Source: Nocardioides sp. cx-173 (lineage in GTDB: Bacteria > Actinomycetota > Actinomycetes > Propionibacteriales > Nocardioidaceae). From it: a stretch of DNA of 64,000 bases. This document shows positions 41,525 to 50,999 of the stretch, piece after piece. The stretch is from assembly GCF_021117365.1 (NCBI RefSeq), contig NZ_CP088262.1, positions 3,164,501 through 3,228,500 on the forward strand, in the 5' to 3' direction. The notes under the pieces were generated by a model, which saw nothing but the letters and a program-made list of their open reading frames with translations, searched no databases and was not told the DNA's origin. The translations under genes and the position numbers were made by a program. Positions within the stretch are counted from its first letter, which is position 1; every line of letters begins with the position of its first letter.

Positions 41525-42871
41525 ATGCCCAGCACCCCCGCCGACCTCCTGCAGGTCATGCGCGCCACCACCGCGACCGCGGTCGCGGTCGAGCTGGAGC
41601 GGCTGCACGCGGCGCTGGACTGGTGCGAGATCCACGCCACCGACGACGAAGACGACGCCGCGTTCGGCGACCACGGCATCCCGCTCGCCGGACCCGGGGC
41701 ACCCATGGTCAGCGAGTTCGCGGTCATGGAGCTCGGCGCCGCCCTGGGCATGTCGACCGACTCCGCCAAGCGCTACGTCGGCGCCGCCCTCGAGATCAAG
41801 TACCGCCTCCCACGGATCTGGGCACGCGTCGAAGCCGGTCAGCTCGGGTTCTGGAAAGCCCGCTGGATCGCCGAGCACACCAAGTGCCTGCCCATGGCGG
41901 GTGCGGCGTTCGTCGATGCCCGCCTCGGGTTCTGCGCGCACAAGGTGTCCTACGCCGAGGTCGAACGACAGATCACCACCGCGATCGCCCGGTTCGACCC
42001 CGAGCAGGCCGAGAAGCTACGCCGCCAAGCCGCCGACGGGCGCAAGCTCGACGTACACACCCACGACCTGACCCTCGAGGGCACGATCGAGGTATCCGGG
42101 ACTCTGGATGCGCAGGACGCCCTCGACCTCGATGCCGCGATCAGCCGCCTCGCCGCAGACCGCAAGGCCGCCGGCTCCACCGAGTCACTGGATGTGCGAC
42201 GCGCCCAGGCCGCCGGTGACCTCGCCCGCGGCCAAGACACGCTGCCCTTCGGTGACCAGGACGGTGAGGGTGGTTTCGAGACAGGACTTCGTCCTTCCTC
42301 AACCACCGAGAGCATCAAGATCACCCGGGTGATCGACCTGCACGTCCACGAGGCCGGCGTGTTCGGCGACCCGAACGCCACCGTCGGCAGAAGCGGCCGC
42401 AAGCCGGTGCTCGTCGAGACCATCCGCGAGTGGTGCGGCGCACCCGGCACCACAGTCATCAACGTCAAGCCCGTCAGAGACCTCGCCGAGCACATTCACG
42501 TCGCCGGCTACGAGCACCCGACCCGCCTCATCGAGCAGGACGACCTGGTCGACCACCACTGCGTGTTCCCCTGGTGCACCCGGCCAGCCGAACGCTGCGA
42601 CCACGACCACGTCACCCCCTACCACCAGGGCGGACCGACCTGCTCCTGCAACTCCGCACCCCTGTGTCGCGGGCACCATCGCCTGAAAACGCACGGCCGC
42701 TGGACCTACGACGTCCTGGACCGCGGCACCTATGTCTGGCACTCACCCCACGGCCACACCTACCGCCGCGACCACACCGGCACCGAGCCGATCCCACCAC
42801 CCGCGGGGCCACCGGCATGTCACCAGGGCGGTCGACGAGCCGACCCCGCTAGCGTGGGGTCCTCGCACTAG
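41525..42871 (+). CDS. DUF222 / HNH endonuclease family protein with embedded repeat
   Basis: 448 residues from ATG 41525. The N-terminal DUF222 domain is about 300 residues and mostly helical. The C-terminal HNH nuclease domain contains HHCVFPWC, CDHDHVTPYHQGGPT, NSAPLCRGHHRLK and THGRWTY, with paired cysteines for a structural zinc. These proteins are multi-copy in Nocardioides and related genera and behave like mobile-element ORFs. Residues about 249-261 (GFETGLRPSSTTE) are encoded by a family A-like palindrome (42269-42307) lying in a low-conservation linker before the nuclease domain. Confidence 0.9.
   Translation: MPSTPADLLQVMRATTATAVAVELERLHAALDWCEIHATDDEDDAAFGDHGIPLAGPGAPMVSEFAVMELGAALGMSTDSAKRYVGAALEIKYRLPRIWARVEAGQLGFWKARWIAEHTKCLPMAGAAFVDARLGFCAHKVSYAEVERQITTAIARFDPEQAEKLRRQAADGRKLDVHTHDLTLEGTIEVSGTLDAQDALDLDAAISRLAADRKAAGSTESLDVRRAQAAGDLARGQDTLPFGDQDGEGGFETGLRPSSTTESIKITRVIDLHVHEAGVFGDPNATVGRSGRKPVLVETIREWCGAPGTTVINVKPVRDLAEHIHVAGYEHPTRLIEQDDLVDHHCVFPWCTRPAERCDHDHVTPYHQGGPTCSCNSAPLCRGHHRLKTHGRWTYDVLDRGTYVWHSPHGHTYRRDHTGTEPIPPPAGPPACHQGGRRADPASVGSSH
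42269..42307. repeat. Family A-like palindrome inside the DUF222/HNH gene
   Basis: GGTGGTTTCGAGACAGGACT at the left and CCTTCCTCAACCACC at the right. The outer GGTGGTT/AACCACC arms match perfectly and the centre AGGACTTCGTCCT is itself palindromic. It is read in frame. Confidence 0.72.
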
Positions 42872-42885
42872 GGACGGGACCCGCC

Positions 42886-43062
42886 ATGTACTTCGACAAC
42901 TCGCCGTGCCGCGTCTGTGGAGCCGAGGTCGAGCTCCGGGCGCACGACGCGTCCGAGGTGCGCCACGGCAAGAACCCGGACGGCACCGTCGACCTCCGGG
43001 TCTGCAGCAACCCCGACTGCCCGACCAACGCGACCTCCCCTGCGGACACGCCGACTCCCTGA
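42886..43062 (+). CDS. Small four-cysteine zinc-ribbon protein
   Basis: 58 residues from ATG 42886, 14 bases after the HNH gene stop. CRVC near the N terminus and a CSNPDC motif near the C terminus form a probable zinc site. The middle, VRHGKNPDGTVDLRV, looks like a beta hairpin, and the last 13 residues are Pro/Thr-rich. I do not recognise a named family, though small zinc-ribbon ORFs of this type are common in Nocardioides. It may share the HNH transcript. Confidence 0.72.
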   Translation: MYFDNSPCRVCGAEVELRAHDASEVRHGKNPDGTVDLRVCSNPDCPTNATSPADTPTP

Positions 43063-43111
43063 GACCGCAGCAAGGGGTCGATCTCGGTCCGGAGCTCCTG
43101 AACCACTTGGA

Positions 43112-43741
43112 TCAGAGCTGCTCGGTCAGACGAGCGAGGCCTGGGCCGGAGAGGGCCAGCAGGCCGGCGGGGCGTCCCGAGACCGCGAGCAGCAGGTCGA
43201 GGTCGGTGCCGCGGACCGCCGCCCCGTGACCGTAGGACCAACCGGTGTCCGTGGACACGACCCGCAGCCCCCTGAGGCGCTTCGGCGCCCCCACGAACCT
43301 GTTCGTGGCGACGTAGGCCAGCGACGCCGCCACCACGTCGGGTGGTGAGGTGTGGACGAGACCGAGCGGGCGGGCGATGTCCTGGGCGTGGATGACGAGG
43401 TCCATGAGCGGGTCCATCCGGCTGCTGCCGGGCGTACGACGAGTGGAGGCCGCGCTCTCGCGCAGCATCTGGACGAGCTCCGCGGTCGAGTGCCGGGCCG
43501 CGCGCCGCGCCGCCCGGTCCACCTCCATCCGGTCGAAGCTGCCCCGGGCCCGCACCGCCGCGACCAGGATCGTGCCCAGGCCGTCGCGCGTGGTGCCGGT
43601 CAGGTGGGCGACGACGTCGCGGACCGTCCACGCGCCGCACAGGGAGGGAGTGGCCCACTGCCTGTCGTCCAGGTGGGCGACCAGATCGGCGAGGGCGACG
43701 CGCTCGGCACTCACCGCGCCGTCGATCGAGGCGTTGTCCAT
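43112..43741 (-). CDS. Mycothiol-dependent maleylpyruvate isomerase-family (DinB-like) protein
   Basis: 209 residues from ATG 43741; an alternative ATG at 43774, three bases after a GAGAGG, would add 11 residues. The MDMPI/DinB four-helix bundle is recognised from ALADLVAHLDDRQWATPSLC, WTVRDVVAHLTG (metal-binding His) and DLVIHAQDIARPLG (second His pair). The family includes mycothiol-dependent isomerases and transferases of unknown substrate. It follows the amidase gene closely on the same strand. Confidence 0.85.
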   Translation of the reverse strand: MDNASIDGAVSAERVALADLVAHLDDRQWATPSLCGAWTVRDVVAHLTGTTRDGLGTILVAAVRARGSFDRMEVDRAARRAARHSTAELVQMLRESAASTRRTPGSSRMDPLMDLVIHAQDIARPLGLVHTSPPDVVAASLAYVATNRFVGAPKRLRGLRVVSTDTGWSYGHGAAVRGTDLDLLLAVSGRPAGLLALSGPGLARLTEQL

Positions 43742-43781
43742 GCCGGTTCGACAGGTCGGAGGCGCGGGACTCATCGGCCTC

Positions 43782-45173
43782 TCAGGCGTCACGTGCCGCC
43801 TCGAACGCCGCGGCGACCTCGAGCAGCCGCCGCTCGGCGCCGTGCGGCGCGACGATCTGGACCCCGACCGGCAGCCCGGAGGGCGTGTGACCGGCGGGCA
43901 CCGAGATCGCCGGGCAGCCGGTGACGGTGATGAAGTAAGCCGAGCGCATCCAGTCGAGGTACGACTCCATCTCGACGCCGTTGATCGCCGTCGGGAACTC
44001 CTGGTCGGCGGGGAACGGCGGTACCTGCGAGACCGGCAGCACCAGCACGTCGTACTGGGCGAAGAACAACCGCATGCGCTCCCCCAGTGCCGTGCGCCGC
44101 GCGTAGGCGGTCGCGACGTCGGCGCCGGTGAGCGACTCCCCGGCGCGGATGTTGTCGGCGAGCGACTGCTTGAACGACCCCGGGTGCCGCGCGAGCAGCT
44201 CCCCGAAGCGCGCCTGGAAGTGCCAGGCACGCAGGGTCCGGAACGTCTCGTCGGCCTCGCCGAGGTCCGGATGGTCGCCGAAGACCCGGGCACCCGAGCT
44301 CGCCAGCAGCCGCCCGGCGTCCTCCACGACGGTCGCGACCTCGTGGTCCACCTCGAACGCGCCACCGAGGTCCCGCGACCAGGCCACCCGCAGCCCGTGC
44401 AGCGTGCCGGTCACCGGGGGCGCGAAGGCCGACCCGTGCTCCCCCAGGGCCAGCGGTACGCGCGGGTCCGGACCGGCGAGCACCGACAGCAGGAGCGCCA
44501 CGTCGCCGACGTTGCGAGCGAGCGGACCACTGACCGAGGTCGTCTCCCACTGGTTGGCCAGCGGCCACCCCGGCACCCGTCCCAGGGAGGGGCGCAGGCC
44601 CACGACGCCGCAGAACGAGGCGGGGTTCCGCAGCGAGCCGCCCATGTCGGAGCCGTCGGCGAGCGGCACCATGCCCGAGGCGAGCGCCGCGGCCGCTCCC
44701 CCGCTCGAGCCGCCGGCCGACCGGCTCGGGTCGACCGGGTTGAGGGTGGTGCCGAAGACCGTGTTGAAGGTGTGGGAGCCGGCGGCGAACTCGGGCACGT
44801 TGGTCTTGCCGAGCAGTACGACGCCGGCCCGGCGGATCCGCTCGACGACCAGGTCGTCGGCGTCCGGCACGTGGTCGGCGAACAGCGGCGAGCCGTAGGT
44901 GGTGCGCCAGCCCGCGACGGCGTGGGTGTCCTTGACCGCGAACGGCAGTCCGTGGAGCGCGCCGACCGGCCCGCCCGAGGCGAGGTGCTGGTCGGCCGCG
45001 GCCGCTCCGGCCATGGCCCGGTCGGCGTCGAGCGAGACGATCGCGTTGAGCTCGCCGTTGCGGCTCTCGATGCGCGCCAGGTGCAGCTCGAGCAGCTCGC
45101 GCGCCGAGATCCGCCGCTCCCGGATCGCTGCGGCCTGCTCCCGCGCGGTGGACTCGACCGTCAGCTCGCTCAT
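43782..45173 (-). CDS. Amidase-signature family amidohydrolase
   Basis: 463 residues from ATG 45173. The Ser-cisSer-Lys triad is intact: Lys in GLPFAVKDTHAVAG, then SAGGSSGGAAAALASG and GSDMGGSLRNPASFCG carrying the two serines. Specificity is not readable from motifs; relatives include GatA, AtzE/AtzF, allophanate hydrolase and ureidomalonase-type enzymes. It lies 4 bases after the CoxG-like gene in the Mo hydroxylase cluster, so it likely acts on the same pathway, for example hydrolysing malonamate or ureidomalonate. This is inference. No C-terminal allophanate-hydrolase extension is present. Confidence 0.93.
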   Translation of the reverse strand: MSELTVESTAREQAAAIRERRISARELLELHLARIESRNGELNAIVSLDADRAMAGAAAADQHLASGGPVGALHGLPFAVKDTHAVAGWRTTYGSPLFADHVPDADDLVVERIRRAGVVLLGKTNVPEFAAGSHTFNTVFGTTLNPVDPSRSAGGSSGGAAAALASGMVPLADGSDMGGSLRNPASFCGVVGLRPSLGRVPGWPLANQWETTSVSGPLARNVGDVALLLSVLAGPDPRVPLALGEHGSAFAPPVTGTLHGLRVAWSRDLGGAFEVDHEVATVVEDAGRLLASSGARVFGDHPDLGEADETFRTLRAWHFQARFGELLARHPGSFKQSLADNIRAGESLTGADVATAYARRTALGERMRLFFAQYDVLVLPVSQVPPFPADQEFPTAINGVEMESYLDWMRSAYFITVTGCPAISVPAGHTPSGLPVGVQIVAPHGAERRLLEVAAAFEAARDA

Positions 45174-45177
45174 GCGG

Positions 45178-45789
45178 TCATGATCGCCGACGGCCGAAGA
45201 GGCCCCCGACCAGACCCTGCGCGACGACCCCCAGCAGCACCAGCCCGGCGCCCACCGCGACGCCCCTGAGGAAGTCCTCCTGCGACGCCGCCGCGCCGGC
45301 CCTCGGCGCGCTGAACACCTCACCCGGCACCGCTGACCCGTCAGAAACTTTCTGACGGGTCAGCGTGTCGCCCACGTTGCTGAAGAACTCGCCGGCCATG
45401 CGCTTGGAGACCGAGCCGAGCATCCGCTGGCCCACGCCGCCCACCATCCCGCCGACGACGGCGTCCGCGTCCCACGTCACCTGCGTGCCCTCGGGCACCT
45501 CCTCGAAGCGCACCGCGACGGTCGCGTCCACCGTCCCGGGAGCGCCCGCGCCCTGTAGGCGCATCGTCAGCGACTCGTGCTCGGCGAGCTCCGACAGCGC
45601 GCACGACCCGTCGTAGGTGCCCTTGATCGCAGCCACCCCGGCCGTGACCGTCATGGCGTAGGCGTGCTCGCCCGTGGCCTCGAGCCGGGAGCAGCCCGGG
45701 ATGCTCTGCACGAGGACGGCCGGGTCCAGGACGGCGTCCCAGACCGCGTCGAGGGGCAGGGGGATGACGTTCGAGCCGCTGATCTTCAC
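45178..45789 (-). CDS. coxG: CoxG-like SRPBCC protein with C-terminal membrane anchor and embedded palindrome
   Basis: 203 residues from GTG 45789 (GAGGAG 5 bases upstream), overlapping the large-subunit stop (GTGA). The SRPBCC/CoxG domain covers residues 1-140 (GSNVIPLPLDAVWDAVLDP, IPGCSRLEATGEHAY, VTWDADAVVGGMVGGVGQRM). A hydrophobic C terminus (GVAVGAGLVLLGVVAQGLVGG) probably anchors it to the membrane. CoxG helps recruit or mature molybdenum hydroxylases at the membrane. Residues 142-153 (TLTRQKVSDGSA) are encoded by a near-perfect copy of palindrome family B (45331-45365), inserted between domain and anchor without breaking the frame. Confidence 0.9.
   Translation of the reverse strand: MKISGSNVIPLPLDAVWDAVLDPAVLVQSIPGCSRLEATGEHAYAMTVTAGVAAIKGTYDGSCALSELAEHESLTMRLQGAGAPGTVDATVAVRFEEVPEGTQVTWDADAVVGGMVGGVGQRMLGSVSKRMAGEFFSNVGDTLTRQKVSDGSAVPGEVFSAPRAGAAASQEDFLRGVAVGAGLVLLGVVAQGLVGGLFGRRRS
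45331..45365. repeat. Palindrome family B, copy 2, inside coxG
   Basis: Perfect 17-bp arms (45331-45347 with 45349-45365) around one base: CGCTGACCCGTCAGAAA and its complement. It is nearly identical to the terminator after mycoredoxin at 15612-15648. Confidence 0.88.
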
Positions 45790-48187
45790 GAGGTCTCCTC
45801 GGCGTGCGCGAGTCGGAGGTGGAAGAGCTCGGAGGGAGAGATCGGCATCGCCGTGATCGTCAGACCAGGTGAGCTGAGCCCCTCGGCATCCTCGATCGCG
45901 GAGGCGAACACCGCCGCCGACGGGATCACCCCGGCCTCGCCCGCGCCCTTGATGCCGAGCGGGTTGAGCGGCGAGGGGGTCTCGAGGTGGTCGATGTCGA
46001 TGCCGTCGGGGACCTCGGTGACGTAGGGCATCAGGAAGTCCATGAACGAGGCGTTGAGCAGCTGCCCCGACTCGTCGTAGACCATCCGCTCGTAGAGCGC
46101 CCCCGCGACTCCCTGCGCGACGCCGCCGTGGATCTGCCCCTCCACGATCATCGGGTTGATCAGCCTGCCGCAGTCGTGGACGACGGCGTACTTCAGGATC
46201 GTGATCTCGGCGGTCAGCGGGTCGGTCTCGACGATCACCGCGTGCATGCCCGAGGCGAACGTCGAGCGCTCGGGCGAGTAGAAGTCGGTGCCCTCGAGCC
46301 CCGGCTCCTCGTCCTCGGGCACCGGCGGCTTCCCGGGGTCGCCGACCGTGAACTGGGTGGCCGCCTTGGACGCCTCGTCGAAGGCGTAGCGCAGCGGGTT
46401 GGACAGCACCGCCACCGTGCCCAGGTCGATCGCCGCGCCGGGCGAGCCCTTGACCGACACGACGCCGTCCACGACCTGCAGGTCGTCGGGCGAGGCCTCG
46501 AGCGCCTCGGCGGCGATCCGGAGGACCTTCTCCTTGGTCTTCCTGGCCGCCAGGTGGATCGCCGAGCCGCTCATCACCGCGGCCCGCGAGGCGAAGGTGC
46601 CGACGGCGTACGGCATCCGGCGGGTGTCGCCGGTGACCACCTCGACGTCGTCGAAGCGGCAGCCGAGCTCGTCGGCGACCAGCTGCGCGAAGACCGTCGC
46701 GTGCCCCTGCCCCTGGGTGGTGAGACCGGTGGCGACCTTGACCTTGCCGGAGGTCTCGATGTGCACGTGCGCGCCCTCGTAGGGGCCCACGCCGGTGCCC
46801 TCGACGTAGCAGGCCAGGCCGATGCCGACCCGCCGTCCCTGCGCGGCCATCTCCGCGCGGAACGCCGGGAAGTCGTCCCACCCGACCAGCGTCTTGATCT
46901 TCTCCAGCAGGGCCGGGTAGTCGCCGCTGTCGTACTCCAGCTCGCGGCCGTCCTGGAAGATCAGGCCCTGGTCGAAGGGGAACTCGTCGGGCTGGATGAA
47001 GTTGACCGCCCGCACCTCGGTGCGGTCCCGACCGAGCTCGGCGGCGATCGCGTCCATCGTGCGCTCCATCGCGAAGCAGCCCTGCGGCCGCCCGGCGCCG
47101 CGGTACGGCGTGACCATCACCGTGTTGGTGTAGAGCGACTCGAACACCACCCGGTAGACGTCCGGCTTGTAGGGCCCGAGCAGCTGGGTGGAGGTGATGA
47201 TCGGGACGATCAGCCCGTACGGCGTGTAGGCGCCGTGGTCGTGCCAGAACCTCACGTCGAGGGCCAGCAGCCGCCCCTCGTCGTCGAAGCCGACCTCGAT
47301 GTGGTGGATCTGCCCGCGCTCGTGGGCCGAGGAGACGAAGTGCTCGCGGCGGTCCTCGATGAACTTCACGGTACGGCGCAGGGTGCGCGCCGCGAGCGGC
47401 ACCAGCAGCTCCTCGGGCCAGGGATGGTTGATCTTCACGCCGAACCCGCCGCCGACGTCGGGGGTGATCACGTCGACCTGGCGCAGGTCGAGCCCCAGCT
47501 TGACGGCGACGACCGCGCGCACGCCGGTCGAGGTCTGGGTGGAGGTCCACACCTGCAGCCGGTCGCTGTCGGGGTCCCAGCGGGCGACGGTGCCGCGCCC
47601 CTCCAGCGGCATGCTGGCGCTGCGCTCCACGTCGAGGTCGAGGGTGAGCCGGCGCGGGGCCGCGGCGAGCGCCGCCTCGACGTCGCCGGTGCTCTGCTCC
47701 ATCCGGGCGCCGACGTTGCCCGGCACGTCCTCGTGCACCAGCCGGTCGGCGGCGCGGGCGGCCTCGACGCCGACCACGGGCGGCAGGACGTCGTAGGTGA
47801 CCCTGATCCGCCCGACCGCGTCCTCGGCGACGTAGCGGTCCTCGGCCACGACGAACGCGACGGCCTCGCCGACGTAGTTGACCTCGTCCTTGGCCAGCGC
47901 GTACTGCGTGCGGCCGTGGGTCAGCGCCGGGTGCGGGATCAGCAGGGGCAGCGGGTCGGCCATCGGCCCGGTCAGGTCGTCGTAGGTCCACACCGCGTGG
48001 ACCCCCTCGACGTCGAGCACGTCGGCCACGTCGATGTCGACGATGCGCGCGTGCGCGTGTGGCGAGCGGAGCACGGCGGCGTGCAGCGTGGCCGGGTCGA
48101 CCGCGATGTCGTCGGCGTAGCGGCCCCGACCCCTGAGGAACCGCTGGTCCTCGACGCGCTGGACGCCCGTGCCCATCAGCCTGGTGG

Positions 48188-48191
<4 letters not shown>
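45786..48191 (-). CDS. Molybdenum hydroxylase large (Mo-cofactor) subunit, CoxL form II/XDH type
   Basis: 801 residues from ATG 48191, overlapping the small-subunit stop. It has the two aldehyde-oxidase/xanthine-dehydrogenase domains: GRGRYADDI, LRSPHAHARI, DVGGGFGVKIN, the active loop TPYRGAGRPQG, GQGHATVFAQLVADELG and GIKGAGEAGVIPSA with the catalytic Glu. The loop reads YRGAGR, the form II type, not the AYxCSFR of true CO dehydrogenase, so CO oxidation is unlikely. Candidate substrates are N-heterocycles such as uracil, xanthine or nicotinate; the neighbouring NCS2 permease argues for uracil or xanthine. It works with the Fe-S and FAD subunits encoded just upstream. Confidence 0.94.
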
Positions 48192-48659
<468 letters not shown>

Positions 48660-48667
<8 letters not shown>

Positions 48668-49472
48668 CGCCCGTCGCCTCCCGCACGACCCGCTCGGTGA
48701 GCACCCGGACGAGCTGGGCGCGGTAGGCCGCCGTGGCGTGGATGTCGCCGGCCGGCTCCAGCCGCGCGAGCGCGGCCTCGCCCAGGTCCTTGACCGGCAC
48801 GCCGGAGAGGTCCACCACGACGGGTACGTCGCTCACGGACACGTAGCCGACCTTCACGGTCCCACCCTCCACCAGCGCGGCCGCGCCGACCAGGGCGTAG
48901 TCGCCGTGGCGACGCGCGATCTCGGCGAAGGCCACCCGCCCACCCGGCGCCAGGGCCGGGAAGCTCGCCGACGTGGCGATCTCGTCGTGCGCCAGGCTCG
49001 ACTCGAGCGGACCGACGTACAGCTCGGAGGCGGGGATGGTGCGGGTGCCGGACGGCCCGACCACCTCGACCGAGCCCCCGAGCAGCGTGAGCACCATCGG
49101 CAGCTCCGCGGCCGAGTCGGCGTGCACGATCGAGCCCACCGTCGTGCCGCGGTTGCGGATGGTCGCATGGGCCACGTGCGACAGCGCGAGCCGCAGCAGT
49201 GGCTGCACCCGCGCCGCCTCCTCGTGCGTCAGGACGTCGGCGTGCCGCGCCAGCGCGCCCACGCGAACCCCGCCGGGGCTCACCGTCACCTCGTCCAGCC
49301 CGGGCAGGCCGTTGATGTCGACCAGCCTCGAGGGCGCCGCGAGGCGCATCGACAGCAGCGGTACCAGCGACTGACCCCCCGCGAGCACCTTCGCGCCCGG
49401 GTCGCCGGACAGGGCGGCCAGCGCGTCCTCCAGCGAGCCGGGGCGGACGTAGTCGAAGGGGGCGGGCTTCAC
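48660..49472 (-). CDS. Molybdenum hydroxylase FAD-binding subunit
   Basis: 270 residues from GTG 49472, overlapping the permease stop (GTGA). CoxM/XdhB-type FAD domain: VLAGGQSLVPLLSMRLAAPS, RNRGTTVGSIVHADSAAELP, and the C-terminal domain ending VVREATGDE. It completes the heterotrimeric enzyme. Being coupled to an NCS2 nucleobase permease gene is strong context for a nucleobase substrate. Confidence 0.94.
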
Positions 49473-50893
49473 AGCGCTCGGGTGACCTCGTCCGCTCCTC
49501 GATGGACGCTCGGGCGGTGCCCGCGGCCGACGAGGTGGAAGTAGACGATGACCAGGATCGTGCCGAGCGCGATGCCGCTCAGCTCGAAGTCGTCGGTGAT
49601 GGCCAGCGTGACGCCGCCGATGCCGGCGATGATGCCGGCGGCCAGCCCCACGAGGTTGACCGGGTTGCCGAAGTCGACCCGGTTCTCGACCCAGATCTTG
49701 GCGCCGACCAGGCCGATCATGCCGTAGAGCACCACCGTGATCCCGCCGAGCACCCCGCCGGGGGTCGCGCTGACGATCGCCCCGAACTTCGGGCACAGCC
49801 CCAGCAGGATCGCGACGAGCGCGGCGACGTAGTAGGCGGCGGTGGAGTAGACCCGGGTGGCCCCCATGACGCCGATGTTCTCGGCGTACGTCGTGGTCGG
49901 CGAGCCGCCGAACGCGCTCGCCAGGGCGGTGGCGAACCCGTCGGCGCCGATCGCGCGGCCCATGTAGGGGTCGAGGTTCTCGCCGGTCATCTCGGCGACC
50001 GCCTTGACGTGCCCGGTGTTCTCCGCGATCAGCGCGATGACGCCGGGGAGCACGAGCAGGATGAAGGTCAGGGAGAAGCTCGGCCCGTGGACGACGCTGA
50101 CGCCGTCGCCGAGCGTGCCGCTGGGCACCCCGATCCAGTCGGCCGCCTTGACGCCGGCCCACGTGACGCGGTCGTGGTCGAACGCCGTGGCGACGCAGTA
50201 GGTCCCCTCCGTCGTGCAGGGCTCGCCGTTCTGGTCCAGCAGGTTGGCGCCGGGCAGCACCGAGTTGACGGTGCCGAACACCTTGTCGGCGCCCCACGAG
50301 ACCAGGTAGCCGAAGATGAGCGCCAGGAAGACCGCGACCCGGGACCAGAACCCAGGGAACAGCACGGCGGCGGCGACGAGGAAGGTGGCCGTCAGCAGGG
50401 CCACCCACTGGTCCTGCGGCCAGTAGACGCCGGCGACGACGGGCGCGAGGTTGAAGCCGATGAGCATCACGACGGCGCCGGTCACGGCGGGCGGCAGGAT
50501 GCGGTGGATCACCGAGGAGCCGGCGAAGTGGACCAGGACCCCCACGAGCAGCAGCACGAGGCCCGCCACCATGATCGCGCCGGTGACGTCCGCGGAGTCG
50601 CCGCCCTGGCCGCGGATCGCGGCGACGCTGGCCACGAAGGACGCACTGGTGCCCAGGTAGCTCGGCACCTTGTTGTTGCAGATCAGCAGGAACAGGATCG
50701 TGCAGATGCCGGAGAACATGATGGCGAGGTTCGGGTCGAGCCCCATGACCAGCGGGAACACGAACGTCGCCCCGAACATCGCGACCACGTGCTGGGCGCC
50801 GAGCCCGGCGGTCTTGCCCCAGCCGAGGCGCTGGTGCGGGCCGACCGCCTCGCCGGGAGCGGGGTCGATCTTCTCCCAGGTGAACAACGACAT
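49469..50893 (-). CDS. NCS2 (uracil/xanthine) family nucleobase permease
   Basis: 474 residues from ATG 50893, with AGGAGG 7 bases upstream; an ATG 16 codons earlier lacks a site. Twelve to fourteen membrane helices. NCS2 signatures are GAQHVVAMFGATFVFPLVMG, the YLGTSASFVASVAAI helix, LIAENTGHVKAVAEMTG (substrate-site Glu) and SPTTTYAENIGVMGATRV. UraA/RutG-like sequences carry this TYAENIGV motif, which tends towards uracil rather than xanthine; this is suggestive, not decisive. It is the first gene of the minus-strand catabolic operon and divergent from the AllH homologue across 106 bp. Confidence 0.93.
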   Translation of the reverse strand: MSLFTWEKIDPAPGEAVGPHQRLGWGKTAGLGAQHVVAMFGATFVFPLVMGLDPNLAIMFSGICTILFLLICNNKVPSYLGTSASFVASVAAIRGQGGDSADVTGAIMVAGLVLLLVGVLVHFAGSSVIHRILPPAVTGAVVMLIGFNLAPVVAGVYWPQDQWVALLTATFLVAAAVLFPGFWSRVAVFLALIFGYLVSWGADKVFGTVNSVLPGANLLDQNGEPCTTEGTYCVATAFDHDRVTWAGVKAADWIGVPSGTLGDGVSVVHGPSFSLTFILLVLPGVIALIAENTGHVKAVAEMTGENLDPYMGRAIGADGFATALASAFGGSPTTTYAENIGVMGATRVYSTAAYYVAALVAILLGLCPKFGAIVSATPGGVLGGITVVLYGMIGLVGAKIWVENRVDFGNPVNLVGLAAGIIAGIGGVTLAITDDFELSGIALGTILVIVYFHLVGRGHRPSVHRGADEVTRAL

Positions 50894-50970
50894 CGGTGGC
50901 CTCCTCGGCGGTGCGCGATCCACGAGAGCCCTATGACACACCCTCCGGGCCCTGACGGACAGGACCTACG

Positions 50971-50984
50971 CCGCAAAGTTGCGG
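50971..50984. promoter_or_regulatory. 14-bp palindrome between divergent catabolic operons
   Basis: CCGCAA-AG-TTGCGG, perfect 6-bp arms, located in the 106-bp gap between the NCS2 permease start (50893) and the DUF2877 start (51000). It is well placed as an operator coordinating both operons, but no regulator gene adjoins the gap. Confidence 0.4.
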
Positions 50985-50999
50985 AGTAGCGTCTGGCCT

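Noticed and set aside
43782..45173. GatA subunit of glutamyl-tRNA(Gln) amidotransferase
   Set aside because: No gatB or gatC adjacent and the context is a catabolic Mo-hydroxylase cluster; a general amidase-signature enzyme is the safer call.
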